64,000 nucleotides of DNA from Dermacentor variabilis (GCF_050947875.1 NW_027460291.1:22403368-22467367), one strand, 5' to 3'. Positions 38,441-51,080 are shown, counted from the stretch's first letter. The notes: a model not told the origin generated them from the sequence alone. A program made the numbers and translations.

Positions 38441-41071
38441 TTGCCACTCTGCAGCTGTCCCTTATGGGTGGCAAGTGAAGCTGCAACAATAAATAAATCA
38501 CTCATGTGGCACTTTACTGGAAAGTACTAACAGCATTCCCTGAAGAAGTGATTGGGCTAAATACGGTAAGTCTGTGGGGTTTCATGTGCGAAAGCAATGT
38601 GGGGACATATTTGGACCCCCTTTTAACGTGTGGCCGTGATTAGGCCCCATGAGGAGGTGGCTGCTGTGGTCCAGAAGTGAACATCGTGCTCGACTGAACC
38701 ACCGCAGCCGCAAGTAGAGTGCAACAGCGAGTGTTGTGACAGTGGCAGACCGTTGTGCTCCCGTAAAAAAATTAATCCTTTTTGTCTGGCACTGCCCCAG
38801 ACAATGGACGCTATAGATTTATTCTTGACAAAACAAGCAAGTAATGTACCAAAGTGTGGGATCAAACTAGATGCAATGCAAAACAATACGACTGAGCAAA
38901 ATTTCAGTGCAAGTATACCAGCGTAAGGTTAGCTAGAAAATTTGTGTATACCCCGCATTTCCGCACACACAATTTGCACAAGGTTTCCCCAGAGTGCATA
39001 AAATTCAGCTACTAAGGAATGTACATTAGCAGCCTTTAAATTGAAATGCCATTTATCAGCAATATATTGTTGAACATGTTACGAAGCTTTGGATTTAAAT
39101 GTACAAAAATGTACAGCTATAATAACTGATTATTTGGCTTCTTTGTCACAGTAACTCAAACACACCTCAAAGTACATGGTATCAGAGTGTGGATCAAAGT
39201 TTATCAGAAGCTCTCGAATTTTTTCAATATTCAAGGACCACCTTTTACATAGACGTGCCATGTCAGGAAACTAGAGATGCGAGCATGGTGATGCAGCCCA
39301 ATGAAACCGATCGATAAGCTTTATCATGCCAGCTGTTGCGTACAGACAAAAGTTGATACGCAATTTCAGTTTAATCAAATTCTGGTTAGATGGTACGACC
39401 TTTACACATTCACTATCAGGAAAGGCAGGCAGTGAGTGGAAATGGCGACAGAGCTTTATTTGTGCACAGCCACCAAGGAGCCTAGTTGCGTACTCATGTG
39501 CTCCAGGCATGTTGTGGTGGCTGCAGGAACATATTGTAGAAGAATACGCTACTTTCTCACTATAAGAATAACTAAAGAAACACGAGCACTCATGCTATGA
39601 TGGATGGCCCCCGTTAGACTTGACCCTAGCAGCATAACAGTGACAAATGCTGGCTATAAGGAGCAAACATTAAATGCTCTGGAAGGAAGACGCATTAGGC
39701 TATGACCTTCAAGGTACCCCAATCATAAATGCCCAGTACCATCGGCAGCAGAAACGAAAAGGCGCCTAAGACATGTTCAGGTTAAGTATGATGGGGGCTG
39801 CACAGTTATATCAAACATAAACAGCATGGTAGGCCAATAAACTCGGAGCCAAGATGAGTTCTACACTGTGCCGCATTTTCTTGTGCCTTTTGTGAGCGAA
39901 CGGAAGAAGCTAGCTTTATTTGCCCAGCTGTGGCCATCACCTTCAAGGCAACAGGAGGTCAGCACTCACCCACTTCGAAGCACCTCCTGAGAAACCAGCT
40001 GTGCCAGGGGGAAAAGCCCGGAAGCCAGAGGGGGCTGCTGCCGCTGGTCACCCCACAGCTGCGCATCAACCAACGGTGCAACCCAAGCAGCAAAATGGGT
40101 AGCAGCACATATTTGCAAAGTTTTCAATAACAAATCAAGTATTCGATTCGGACTTTGAGCCAAATAGTCAACATTGGTTAAGTACAGTGTTTAGATACTT
40201 CAAATCCCCAACTGTGCGTGATCAAGCATAACATTGGAGCAAAAGTGCGATAAATTTCACCTTGGCAGCCTTCGTGCACATAAAATGTGACAAGTTTCAG
40301 AGTGCAGCACGATACTTTTCTAGCCTGACACTCACTAATGAGTCTCTAGTAATCAAATAAACTGCTCATATGCTTCTAATGCTCCATTATGCTTTTAACA
40401 AACAACTTTTTATTAAATGTGCAATGTAATTACCAAGAATCAATCGCACTGTGATTATACTTGGATGTGAAGGCAATTTCTATATTAGTGGTGAAAATGG
40501 CTGTTGATTATTCAAAAACTGTTTGAAAAGTATTTAATATTTGGTCTGCTGCTTGCACAATTCTGTCTCAAAAATTACTATTCGCACACCTCAGTGGAAA
40601 CACTACCCCACGCTTCTCTCACATAAAACACCGAGTAAATATTAAGGTGGGTAAACAAGCCAGTATTGTAATGTGATACCAAAGTTAGTGTCAAAATGCC
40701 GCACCTTCTGCCATCGTGCCATCCTGACACAGAGCAATAGTTGCTGACGTTGTGTACCAATAAGGCCAGGAGTGACAATGTTGCTCGTAAAAAGAAGAAA
40801 GACATTCCTTCTGGCTGAGCCCACGTATGTGCATACACTTCCTGGGAACCAAGACTGATTCATAGAAATATGTATCAGTGTAAATTGTTTAGGGTTCTCT
40901 GATGCTTTCCAGCATTATTTCAAAGGTTTAGAGGGTTTGACGTCAGAAATGTAGCATTGGCGTGTTTTTAAAGGGCTAATGACACAACATTTTCAATTTT
41001 TAATTTTTCTTTTGCTTTACATGAAGGTCCTTGACCGCAATACCGCATAAGAAATACTGGCAAGCAAGCCT
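38441..41071. other. Long stretch without supported gene
   Basis: AT-rich; only short frames below about 90 codons and none with a recognisable motif. A TTTTTAAAGGGCTAATGACA motif at about 40,968 could be a degraded TTAA-type transposon end. Host intron or intergenic DNA is likely. Confidence 0.3.
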
Positions 41072-41249
41072 TACCTCCGTATTTAGAAATGCATCTCAAC
41101 TTGAAGAACATGATTTATTTGACCTAAATGAAGCTTGTCATGAAAGCACTGAAGGAAACACAATGAGCATCCTGGGCACATTCACGCCAGGCATCATTTA
41201 GATCAAGTCAAGCATGGGCTTCAAGTTAAGATGCATTTCTGAATGCGGA
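41072..41249. mobile_element. Small foldback element (about 180 bp)
   Basis: The left arm (41,072-41,104, starting CCTCCGTATTTAGAAATGCA) and right arm (41,217-41,249, ending TTTCTGAATGCGGAGG) are inverted over about 33 bases with three or so differences. There is no coding content between the arms. Target duplication is not clear. Confidence 0.6.
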
Positions 41250-41751
41250 GGTTAGAGCGTCATAAATAATTTACTATAATAGCATTTATACAAATAGCGC
41301 TGTATGCATGTCTTGTGTCCCTGTCTTTCTTGTGCTGCGTCCCTTTTCCAATCACCTAAGGTTTCATTTTCTAGGAGGTGTCTGGACACAGGAAGCGGTT
41401 GCATGGAAGCACAACAATGCGAGGTTGTGGCACCCACTTCAGCTTGCTCGGTTGCCTGTTATGCTGCTACATAGGGTTGCCAACCATCTTGAATTTAGCA
41501 GGACAGTGCCACCTTCTTAGTAAGTGTCCCGTCTCTTGACTTGACCCAGTCGGGATGGCCAAATGTTCCAACTTTTGCCTTTTTTATAGTGAATAACACG
41601 AAATAGACCAGGTTTCCTTTTTATAACGCCCAACAGCTCATTCGCACATTCGTTTTTGTGTTCTGTTGCATTCTAATAAACGTAAAGGCGGTTTTGTGCC
41701 TATGGTGCTTCTAGTTCCCTTGTAAGCATTAATCCTCTACAGTGCCATTGG
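41250..41751. other. Stretch without supported gene
   Basis: No convincing frame. The last bases (GTGCCATTGG) form the left flank and target duplication of the LTR element that follows. Confidence 0.3.
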
Positions 41752-42075
41752 TGTTACAAGAAGGCTCAAGAGATGGCGCCACCATCCTGCACGTGCATGT
41801 TACACACTGGCCACGTGCCCCTTCTGAGACCTCCGCTCCCACCGTCGCGGCAGCCCTCCTCCTCTGTGAACTCTGAGCAGACGACATATCAAGTTCCGTC
41901 TGGCACTCCCGCTCCTCTCCTGCTGGTTGGCCACCCTGTCTCAAAAACACTCTACTCTCTGTACCACCACGTAACTACACCCATTCCCGTGTACTCCACG
42001 CTTAATAAACCCAATTAACCTCCATTAACAAAAGTCCAGTGTTCTATCGTCCACTGTACAAGACATAACGAAACA
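41752..42075 (+). repeat. 5' LTR (324 bp) of Mag-like element
   Basis: TGTTACAAGAAGGCTC ... CGAAACA. An AATAAA lies at about 42,003-42,008 (CTTAATAAACCC). PBS-like TGGTGTCAGAACTG follows immediately. Confidence 0.85.
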
Positions 42076-42100
42076 TGGTGTCAGAACTGAACTAGTTCTA

Positions 42101-43093
42101 ATGTCAGCGCATCAGCAATGGAGAAGATTCCTGCACCTGCGAAATTCAAACGCTGCGGAACAATGGCGAGCGTTCAAGCTGAGCTTCATGCTGTGCCTCA
42201 ATGTAACTAACACAGCGAGAACGCCATCTGACTGGCAAGTAGCACTTCTTTTGACCGTCGGTGGTTCTTCACTGCTTGACATCTACAACACTTTGGACTT
42301 CGAGAGACCGACTGAGGAAAGACCAAATCCAGAATTTAACTATGCATATGTCATCAGCCTCCTTGACGCGCATTTCTTACCAAAGCACAACGAGCTGTAC
42401 TCGCGATACATCTTCCGAACTCACATGCAACGGGAGGAAGAGCAGTTCGACAGCTTCGTAACAGATTTGAAGCTCAAAGCGCGCGATTGTGGATTCGAAA
42501 ACGAAAGAGAAAACACGATCTGCGACCAGATCGTCTGTGGTATCTATGACAAAAAAGCCTGTGCAGACATTATCAAGTTAGAAGATCCGACTCTAGAGAA
42601 GGTTGAAACGGTGTGTCAAGCACACGAAGCAACGAAAATTCAAATGAAGGCATTTAAAGAGGGTACTCCATCAAGCAGCGAGAGCATGCACGCAGTGAAG
42701 AAATTCATCCATCGCACGAATGCCAACTTGAAAAGCGCGAAAGTAAAACCACAAAAACCTAACTCACCAAAATGCAGGTATTGCAGTGGTAGCCACAAGC
42801 GCAAAAGAGAAACATGCCCAGCTTGGAAACAAACATGCTGCAAGTGCAAAAAATGAAATCACTTCGTGGCAGTTTGTAAAAGCAGCAAGGCAATTGCTGG
42901 CCTGGCAGTACTAGATAGTGAGGATGAAAACATACTGGCAGTTCAAAGCCACAAACTAAGCTCAGTCAACACATTTCTGAGAGTGAACGGAACACAAGTA
43001 AAGTTTCAAGTGGACAGTGATGCAGCTGTTGATGTCATCCCGTGTAGACACATCAAGCAACAGCAAGTACAACCGTGCACAACAACACTGTGA
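42101..43093 (+). pseudogene. Gag and start of protease, Mag-like element
   Basis: 252 open codons from ATG 42,101: WRAFKLSFMLCLNVTNTART, VALLLTVGGSSLLDIYNTL, LYSRYIFRTHMQREEEQFDS, RENTICDQIVCGI. The first knuckle CRYCSGSHKRKRETC is intact; a TGA at 42,854 cuts the second (CCKCKK-stop-NHFVAVC). Past it the frame enters the protease, where VDSDAAVDVIP replaces the expected D(T/S)GA, and stops at 43,093. Gag and protease are therefore inactive. Confidence 0.8.
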
Positions 43094-45919
43094 ACGTGGA
43101 ATGGAAGCAAAGGTCACTGTTCAGGCAAGGCGCAACTAGATGTTACAACCGCAAACGGACAGAGACATTCTGAGGAATTCATAGTGGTTAAAGATGATTT
43201 CACTCCTCTCATCGGAAGATCGACAGCTGAGAAAATGGGTATGATAACCATAGACTATAACCTTGTGGCTGGAATCGACGAAATTCCAGAAGAAAATTTC
43301 ACTCAGCACATAGTGGAAAAATATCCAGATGTTTTTGGAGACACACTAGAAACACTCCCGGGAAAAGTACAATTGCTGACTAAGCCAGATACGCTTCCGA
43401 AAGTGATAACAAGTTGCAGAGTGCCTGTCAACATCAAACCGCAATTAGAAAAAACATTGGCAAGCCTGGAAAAAAGAGGTAACATTAAAAGTATAACAGA
43501 GCCAATGCAGTGGGTGAGCAGATTGGTTGTGGCAACCAAGAAAAATGGTGAAATGCGAATATGCATTGACCCACAAGCACTGAACGAGGCTCTCGAACGA
43601 GATTGTCACACATTTCCCATCTTCGATGATGTGCTACCCGATCTTGCCAAAGCAAAAATCTTCTAAAAACTAGACTTGTGAGAAGGCTAATGGCAATGTT
43701 CTCTCGATAATGAGTCAAGCTTTATGACTACATTTCAAACACCAAAAGGTCGTTATCGATGGCTCCGCCTGCCGTTTGGACTTGTGGTAAGCCGCAAAAT
43801 TTTTCAGAAAAGACTTCAAGTGGCACTTGAAGGACTTAGCAGAGTTCTCTGTTTTGCAGACGACATTCTTGTCTATGGAGTGGGCGAAAATGAAAAAGAT
43901 GCTGTCGAAGATCATGACAAGAAATTAGAGAGTCTACTCCAGAGATGCCGACCAATTGTAATTCGTCTCAACAAAGAAAAAACTCAGCTCAGAGCCTCAT
44001 CAACTGTCTTTCTGCGATACGTGCTGACAAAAGAAGGACTAAAAGTTGATACAAATAAAGTCAAGGCAACTGAACAAATGCTAAAAGCCAGTCGACGTCC
44101 AAGGAATACAACGCTTCTGCGGTATGATCAACTATCTCTCCAGATTCTTGCTGAAGTTTTCGTGTGTATTAGAGCCATTGAGAAAACTCACTGTCAAGGA
44201 TACACCATGGCACTGGGGAAAACCGCAAGAAGAAGCATTTTAAAAGGCAAAAGACGCTGTGACAAGAGCTCCAATTCTGGCCGACTTCTACTCATGAAAA
44301 CAGTTAGAAATTCAGTGTGATGCAAGCGATCTTGCACTCGAAGCAGCTCTTCTTCAAGGCGGACAGCCACTCTCATTCGCCAGCAGAGCACTTACACTGA
44401 CAGAAATCCGCTATGCACAAATTGAAAAGGAAATGTTGGCTATCGTCTTCGCATCAAACAAGTTCCACCAGTACACATTCAGAAGAGAAACAAAGATCAT
44501 CAGCGATCACAAGCCACTGCAAGCGGTCATGAAGAAACAATTAGATCACGTTCCAAGACTACTACAAGGCATGATTCTTCAGATGCAAAGATACAACATT
44601 GTCATCGAGCACAGACCAGGCAATAAATTACTTTTGGCTGATAGGATGTCACATGCGTTCCTTCCCAACGAAAGCAATGAACAAGAACTTGAAAACATCA
44701 ATGTCTTACGCTACCTTCATGTGAGAAAAGAAACCCTGAAAAAGATTCGGTCTGCGACAGAGAGTGATGAATCACTGCAAAGGTTGAAAGCCATCATCTT
44801 GTCAGGTTGGCCATAAGATAAGCGTCAACTACCCCAAGACAAGCACATGTACTTCACATACAGAGATGAGCTTACAGTTGAAGACCTCATTTTCAAGGGA
44901 TTACGTCTAATTGTCCTAATTTCTCTGAGAGGTGAGATCAAAGCAATCCTTCACTCATCACATCTGGGGATTGAGAGCTGTCTAAGACGTGCTCGGTGAA
45001 TGTGTCTTTTGGCCAGGAATGAATGCAGAATTCACCGGGATAGTTGGAGAAGTATGGGAGAGAACTTTGCCCTGCAGTGGGCATAACCAGGCTGATGATG
45101 ATGATGACGAATGCAGAATTAAAAGACCTCATCGCAGGAAGCGAAGTGTGTCAAAAGCATGCACACTCCCAGCAACGAGAAACTCTCTCTCCTAACCCAG
45201 AACCCAGCTATCCATGGGAGCAAGTTAGATGCGACATTTTCGAATTGAACAGAAATAAGTTCTTGATCACAGTGCATTACTACAGCAACTTTTGGGAAGT
45301 GGACCAAATGAAATCAATGACCTCCAATCAAGTAATACTCAAACTAAAGTCTCACTTTGCAAGACACGGAATACCAAGAATTCTGATAAGCGACAATATA
45401 CCACAATTCCCCAGCGAGGAATTCAACAACTTTTCAAAAGCTGGAACTTCGAACATAAAATGTCAAGCCCGTGTTCCAATGGAATGGCTGAATCAGCCAT
45501 AAAGACGGCAAAAATGCTGCTTAAGAAAGCAGAAGACAGCCACAGATCCACAAATGACATTTCTTGATTACAGAAACACTCTGCTGCAAGGACTCAATGC
45601 TAGTCCAGCGCAATTACTCACGAGTCGCCGCACAAGAACAACTTTGCCAACACCATTGGAGCTACTGCAACCCAAAGCAGTCGACGTGAGCGAGAAAAGA
45701 AAGGTGAAAAGGCAAAAACCAACCTTATACTACAACAGAGAAGCCAAGGATTTGCTGAGCCTAAGCGAAGGTCAAAGTGTCACAGTTCGACCACTGAAGG
45801 GCGGGACATGGGTCAAAGGGCCAATAACTAGAAGAATTGATGGCAGATCGTATGAAGTTCAAGTTGGTGAAAGCGTGCTGCGAAGGAACCAGACCAAGAC
45901 CTTCTGCGACTGCCAATAA
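43094..45919 (+). pseudogene. Pol (RT, RNase H, integrase), Mag-like element
   Basis: RT: SRLVVATKKNGEMRICIDPQ, then stops near 43,664-43,690 where the catalytic DLxxGY block should be, then TPKGRYRWLRLPFGLVV and CFADDILVYG (43,855-43,884). RNase H: CDASDLALEAALLQGGQPL, RYAQIEKEMLAIVFA, ISDHKPLQAVM, ADRMSHAFLP. Integrase: HSSHLGIESCLRRA, CVFWPGMN, RTE scrap, PWEQVRCDIFEL, GIPRILISDN (second Asp) and, after a frameshift, PCSNGMAESAIKTAKMLL (Glu). The tail to 45,919 has GQSVTVRPLKGGTWVKGPIT. Several stops and frame changes; inactive. Confidence 0.8.
45033..45108 (+). mobile_element. 76-bp RTE 3' scrap in the Mag-like integrase
   Basis: Contains only the last bases of the RTE family (GTTGGAGAAGTATGGGAGAG ... 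CTGCAGTGGGCATAACCAGG and a GATGATGATGATGAC tail). GAATGCAGAATT flanks it (45,021-45,032 and 45,109-45,120), a 12-bp target duplication. This is extreme 5' truncation by target-primed reverse transcription. Confidence 0.9.
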
Positions 45920-46083
45920 AAGCCAACACGAACAGCCCGAAACTACAACGCAACCAGAAGAGGATACCAGCGCGATAAATCAGGCAAACCGCACTGCTGT
46001 CAGACCTCAAAGAACCACAAGACTTCCAAAGAGGCTCGAGGATTTCGTCGTCAGTTGAAAGGTTATTGCCAAAAAAGGAAGGA

Positions 46084-46408
46084 TGTTACAAGAAGGCTCA
46101 AGAGATGGCGCCACCATCATGCATGTGCATGTTACACACTGGCCACGCGCCCCTTCTGAGACCTCCACTATCACCGTCGCTACCACCGTCACAGCAGCCT
46201 TCCTCCTCTGTGAACTCTGAGCAGACGACATATCAAGTTGTGTCTGGTACTCCCGCTCCTCTCCTGCTGGTCGGCCGCCCCGTCTCAAAAACTGTACCTC
46301 CATGTAACCACACCCATTCCTGTGTACTCCATGCTTAATAAACCCAGTTAACCTCCGTTAACAAAAGTCCAGTGTTCTATCGTCCACTATATGAGACACA
46401 ACGAAACA
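46084..46408 (+). repeat. 3' LTR (325 bp) of Mag-like element
   Basis: TGTTACAAGAAGGCTC ... CGAAACA, followed by target duplication ATTGG. It is clearly diverged from the 5' LTR, with a small insertion (CTACCACCGTC region) and a deletion near 46,290, in keeping with the broken coding region. Confidence 0.85.
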
Positions 46409-46449
46409 ATTGGTAGCCGTGTTAGTTGGGACCCAGCACTCTGCCCTGG

Positions 46450-47642
46450 GGGGCAGCGTGCTAGGTCCTTTACTTTTCTTAACATATATTAACAATCTTC
46501 CTTCTTGCGTAACGTCCCGGGTTCGTCTCTTTGCCGATGATGTCGTAATTTACCGCACAATTTCCTCTGATATTGATCGCCAATGCTTGCAATCTGACCT
46601 TTATGCAATTACCTTATGGTGCTCCAAATGGCTAATGTCGCTTAATATCTCTAAAACCAAGTTAATGACATTTAACGGCCGAAAGTCTCGAATTGAAAAC
46701 ACTTACTTCATTAATAACAGCACGATTGAGTCTTCCAATTCCTACAAATATCTTGGCCTTCATTTCCAGTCTGACCTAACATGGCATCACCATATAAATT
46801 TAACCCTGGCAGCTGCTAACCGTACTCTTGGAATACTTAAACGAACCCTCAAGCAAGCTCCTCCACTCGTATGAAAACAAGGATATATCACAATCATTCG
46901 CCCGAAAATTGAATATGCTGTGCCAATTTGGGATCCCCATCAGGTATATCTAGCCTCTAACCTTGAAGCCCTGCAGAACCGTGCTGCTCGATTTATTTTT
47001 TCAGATTATTCAACATTCACCAGCATTACATCTTTAAAGAAATGTGCTGGTTTGCAATCCTTGAGCCTTCGTCGAAAACATTCTCGCTTATCACTATTTC
47101 ATAAAATTTTCCACCACTCCTCACTTCGTGATGATTTTTTTCAGTCACCGCCGATTATCTTTCCTCGCCACGATCACCCTTACAAAGTGAAACACATTTT
47201 GCGTCGGTCATCAACTTTCGCTCAATCTTTCGTACCACGCACTATCATTGATTGGAATGATTTACCCTCACACATAGCCATGGAAACTGACATAGCCAAA
47301 TTTAGGAAAACAACTTGCACTACTGTGAAGTGCTGGTAAAAATGTGTTTTCTTATTAAGTGTGTTTCCCTGATATTTTTTATGCTTTAAGAGTTGTTGCT
47401 TGCTCCTGATGTTTTTATGTACGTTGCTTTTTTTTTCTTTTTTTTTGTGTCTTGGTTCAATATGATAACTACACTGCCTTGTTGAGCAGGAAAAAAAATC
47501 TCTTGTAAATGTTTTTCTTTTTATGTGTGCTGTACCTGAATGTACACTTGTATTTTTTCTTGTAGCCCGCCTTTCCCCCCCCCCCCCTATGTAATGCCCT
47601 CCTTCGAGGGCCTTTAGGGGTATTGTAAATAAATAAATAAAT
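46450..47642 (+). mobile_element. 5'-truncated CR1/Jockey-like LINE, same family as 4,698
   Basis: Begins within RT block 5 (GSVLGPLLFLTYINNLPSCV) and ends with the stem-loop AATGCCCTC..GAGGG..GGGGTATT and a (AAAT)n tail at 47,628-47,641. The stretch 46,414-46,449 before it is unassigned. Confidence 0.85.
46453..47339 (+). pseudogene. LINE RT C-terminal half with one stop
   Basis: RLFADDVVIYR keeps the catalytic FADD (about 46,532-46,543), followed by LNISKTKLMTF, SYKYLGLHFQSDLTWHHHIN, a TGA at 46,872, then IRPKIEYAVPIWDPHQ, ALQNRAARFIFSDYS, SPPIIFPRHDHPYKVKH and FVPRTIIDWNDLPS. It parallels the 4,699-6,846 protein block by block with roughly two thirds of residues shared by eye. One internal stop and 5' truncation make it inactive. 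Confidence 0.85.
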
Positions 47643-50600
47643 ACTGCACCATTTCTGTTGTAAACAGCAGCATGGTAGGGCTAAGAAAAGCTTGTCCAAC
47701 TTTGTTGCATGCACAGAGTGGCGGCTCCTGGCACTGACAAGGTCGATCATTGCGTATTGACACACTTCGTTATATTGAGGTTCTAAATACATGGTGTTCT
47801 GTGGACAAGAAGTTATAAAAAGTTAAATACTTTGTTATATCAAGAATTTCGTTATATTAAGGTTAAGCTGTAGTTTGTTTATGCACATACCACCCTGATA
47901 AAATCCTTGTGCTAATCATTGCAAGTATTTGTATATATAAAAAAAAAATAACATGCTCAAAAATATCTAAGGAACTTTTAAATTACAACTTGGGAAAAAA
48001 TTGGCTTAAAGAGGCTGGTAAGCACAGCAGGCTCCACACAGCAGTCTTAGCAACTGTTGAGTAGGCATCACCTGGCGATTGGTTAAATACTGCAACAAGC
48101 CTCCGGCTCCCCTCCGAGATGCAGGTTGCGACCGCCCGGGCCGAGAGGCCTGCAGAAGATGTACATTTATTTTTTATTGCTAATCTTGTCAGAGATTATA
48201 GAATGAAAAAATTCAATATAGGAGCACAGCTTAGCTTAGTGTGACCAAGGATAAGATAAAAACGGGACAAACAGAAGCGGATATACCAGGCAAAGGTCCT
48301 CTCTGGCCACTTTTATTGCAGCTAGTCAAGCTGGTCTAAGAAGACAGCTTGCTGCCTATTGCAACGCCTTGACAACATTCTTCCTCAGGTCTCCGATGCC
48401 AACCTTAATGCATACTCAGAGTCAATGCCTTCAAAAACCCATAATGATTCTGTTCAGATTCTGTTTGTGCTGTCTGCTCACTAGATAGCCAATATAGCTT
48501 ACACCTCTGCCATGTACGTAAGAGTCACAAGAGGAGCTAGCATAGTGGCTGTCTAGCAATGTAGCCATCTATGCTGAGAATTGGAACACACAATTTCTGC
48601 ATTTTACAGAGACAGCTGTCCCGACTTTGCCATCAGAACATTTAAACTATTTTTGGGCTGTACACAGGGGCTTTTGTTATTTCATACTGTTTATCCATTT
48701 TCAGTACAACTTGGCAATAGAACAAGTAGGTAAAAAGAAATGTATGGGTTATATGCAAGAGGACACACAAGCTAGAGCAATGCTGATTGAAACATGCCAA
48801 GGGTCAATAATTCCTAGGAATATGGCAAACAAGTTGTGCTGAAAGCAGAAGAAAAAAGAATTCAACACGAGTGGTCTTCACAGCTTCGTTGGAGAATGAC
48901 AACCTTTCAATGGCATTTAGTTGAGTGCTATGACAACATTGGTCAACGTGAGATGAGGACACGAGTAGATAAAAGGAGGAGGCCTCGTAGATGATAGTCC
49001 CTGTGGTACATTTTGTAAAGGTGCAAAGGCAAGAATAATGTAATTAAAAAAGGTTCAATGTTTAGTTTGCATCACAAACACTATCAAGATGAGAGCAGTA
49101 ATTACCCATAATTAAGTATGCAGAGTACTTCTGTAGGTACTTTTGTATAGCATACCTGAGTAACTCAAGTAGGCGAGGTGACCATTTGTCACTGCCCTGT
49201 TTCAAAGGGGATGCCAGACAATCATTTCTTGAGGCTCAGTGCACGAGGATCGTGCACATAAAAAAGAAGAAGCACATTCCAACCCTAAATGCACTACACT
49301 GGGTGACAATCTAAGAATTCAATGCATATAAAAACACACTTTACCTATCCTCTGCCTCCACACTCAAAAACACAGCTCCTGAGAGATGCCAGTATAATGA
49401 AAAGAGTTGGCGTTTGCTGTGATGTCCCAGAAATCAGCAAACGTAATTGGCTGGCACATCTCTACAAACTTCCTTCGAGTTCGATCATGGTGTGTTCACC
49501 AGTGCATTCTTAGGTTGTCACCAATTGATTTTCCCTACACTCTTACCCAAGCTTTTGAAAACAAAACAATGTGACTGCATTATTGCACTTGTAACAAGAA
49601 CTTCAGAGCATCTTTGGCAAGCACCTAACACAAACATGCAGAGCCACTTAAATGCGTCACTATGCAGCAAGGGTTGCTGTTCTACTGTCCCACAAAGCTC
49701 TGGTTTTCAAGAGACTTTCTTTATCTCAGAGTATGCTTTGCATTCAAACAAATACTAAACAGAGGATAAACTTCTCGCTCGGGTTTCTTTTGAATATTTC
49801 CAAGGTTTTGAATATTAACATTATATTTTTAAATTATTATTCATGCATTCATAGTAGCTTCAATGAAGATAGTTTTATTCAATAGTCTTAAAAAATACTG
49901 GCAAAATAAGCAATGTAAAAATTTTTAACAAATATATTGAATCTTGTATGAAAAAATGTTGCTATTCTTGAAGTCATATTTATGTAATTAAATTACTTGT
50001 GCAGTAACTACAATTGCCCAAATAAAAGTTGGCCACAAACTTCATTTAAAGATTAGAACACTGCACAACAAATACATGCACGAGAAAATGACAAGGCTCC
50101 AAGACTGCACTCCACCATTCTATTAAAGTCACTTCTGTTTCATATGCACAATATGCTGCACACTGGCCTAAAAAAACTATTATAACACTTGAATAATGCG
50201 ACAAAGACACAGTGATTGCCAATATTTACAGCCTAAAGCTGGCCAAAATTCCATGACAGTGGTTTCTGTGGAGAAACCTTGGCGAGGTCATGTTTGTACA
50301 TTATCTTCAGGGCAAAGTTAGTGAACATAGGATGGGCAACATTAGCAACATTTCCAAGTGTTCTTGCTGATCCGGTGCTGAGCACTCAAATATATCACAT
50401 TGTTGCAACACTTGAAGGCGTTCACAATGACCTCCCTCACTGGCCGCTTGGAATTTCTTCACTTGGAGAGAACAATTTTGACATAATTCTTCAGAGAGTT
50501 AAGCCCAACAAGCCGGTCAGACGGGCACAACCGTCTTCCTCTGTCCTGATGCCTAGTCAGAGAATTTGATGGCACCAAAGAGTCAGACTTTGCCCACAAA

Positions 50601-50792
50601 CTAAGGCATTCTTTGCATGCTGTATTTTGTACTCTACCAAGTCGACTCTATGGGCAAGAAGGCCAGGAGAGGAGCACCACAGAAGCTATATTGGAAGCAA
50701 TGGTAAAACAGTCAAACGAAACTACTGACTGTTTAAATGCAACTTGAGAAAATTTCAGGCCTGCACAACACTAAGTTATTCTCATACTGCCC
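47643..50792. other. Long stretch without supported gene; Tigger-like end
   Basis: 47,755-47,872 has TTCGTTATATTGAGGTTCTA and TTTCGTTATATTAAGGTTAA motifs like the terminal parts of pogo/Tigger elements, without a clear partner end. 48,095-48,150 is CpG-rich. A plus-strand frame at 50,279-50,569 (96 codons) has no motif I recognise. Otherwise AT-rich with poly-A tracts. Confidence 0.3.
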
Positions 50793-51080
50793 TCATGCTT
50801 TTAACAAGATGCGTTTCTCTGTCCTGCCCAGAAAGACTTGTTGGAGAAAAGCATGACAGTGTAAGAGCTGGTGTTGCTGAGCAGCATCACCACCAGACAA
50901 CTTGATAAATCGGGCTAGCTGACACCGTAGAGCCACTGCTGCACCATAAGAACATTCGTAGGCTGCCTCGTACTGAGTTTGTACAACTGAAACAGTTACA
51001 CGTAGGGTCAAATGTAATGCCTGCAGGAGATCACTTGGTTCACCTGAAAACTTTGTTTCAAGTGAAGTGAAAGTGACTTT
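50793..51080 (-). CDS. Candidate terminal coding exon of an unidentified host gene
   Basis: The minus strand is open for 95 codons to a TGA at 50,793-50,795. The peptide includes KFSGEPSDLLQALHLTLRVT, VQTQYEAAYECSYGAAVALR, CQLARFIKLSGGDAAQQHQL and HCHAFLQQVFLGRTEKRILL. It is helix-forming and rich in Ala, Gln and Leu, with no repeats and none of the TE motifs seen elsewhere. Possible acceptors are weak (GAAAAG at 51,076 or TTTTCAG at about 51,043), and a CAACAA-GTCTTT donor at about 50,838 would give a shorter internal exon. I cannot name the family. Confidence 0.4.
   Translation of the reverse strand, partial: KVTFTSLETKFSGEPSDLLQALHLTLRVTVSVVQTQYEAAYECSYGAAVALRCQLARFIKLSGGDAAQQHQLLHCHAFLQQVFLGRTEKRILLKA

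Larger units (their letters stand above)
41752..46408 (+). mobile_element. Decayed Mag-like Ty3/gypsy element (4.66 kb)
   Basis: LTRs of about 324 bp at each end; target duplication ATTGG (41,747-41,751 and 46,409-46,413). The primer-binding site TGGTGTCAGAACTGAA begins directly after the 5' LTR (42,076). Gag, protease, RT, RNase H and integrase follow in the conventional order with many stops. RT motif FADD and paired zinc knuckles fit Mag-type elements. A 76-bp RTE scrap interrupts the integrase. Confidence 0.85.

Noticed and set aside
50279..50569. Plus-strand 96-codon frame as a host exon
   Set aside because: It reads plausibly (LADPVLSTQIYHIVATLEGV) but has no splice borders or recognised motif, so I list it only in the gap note.
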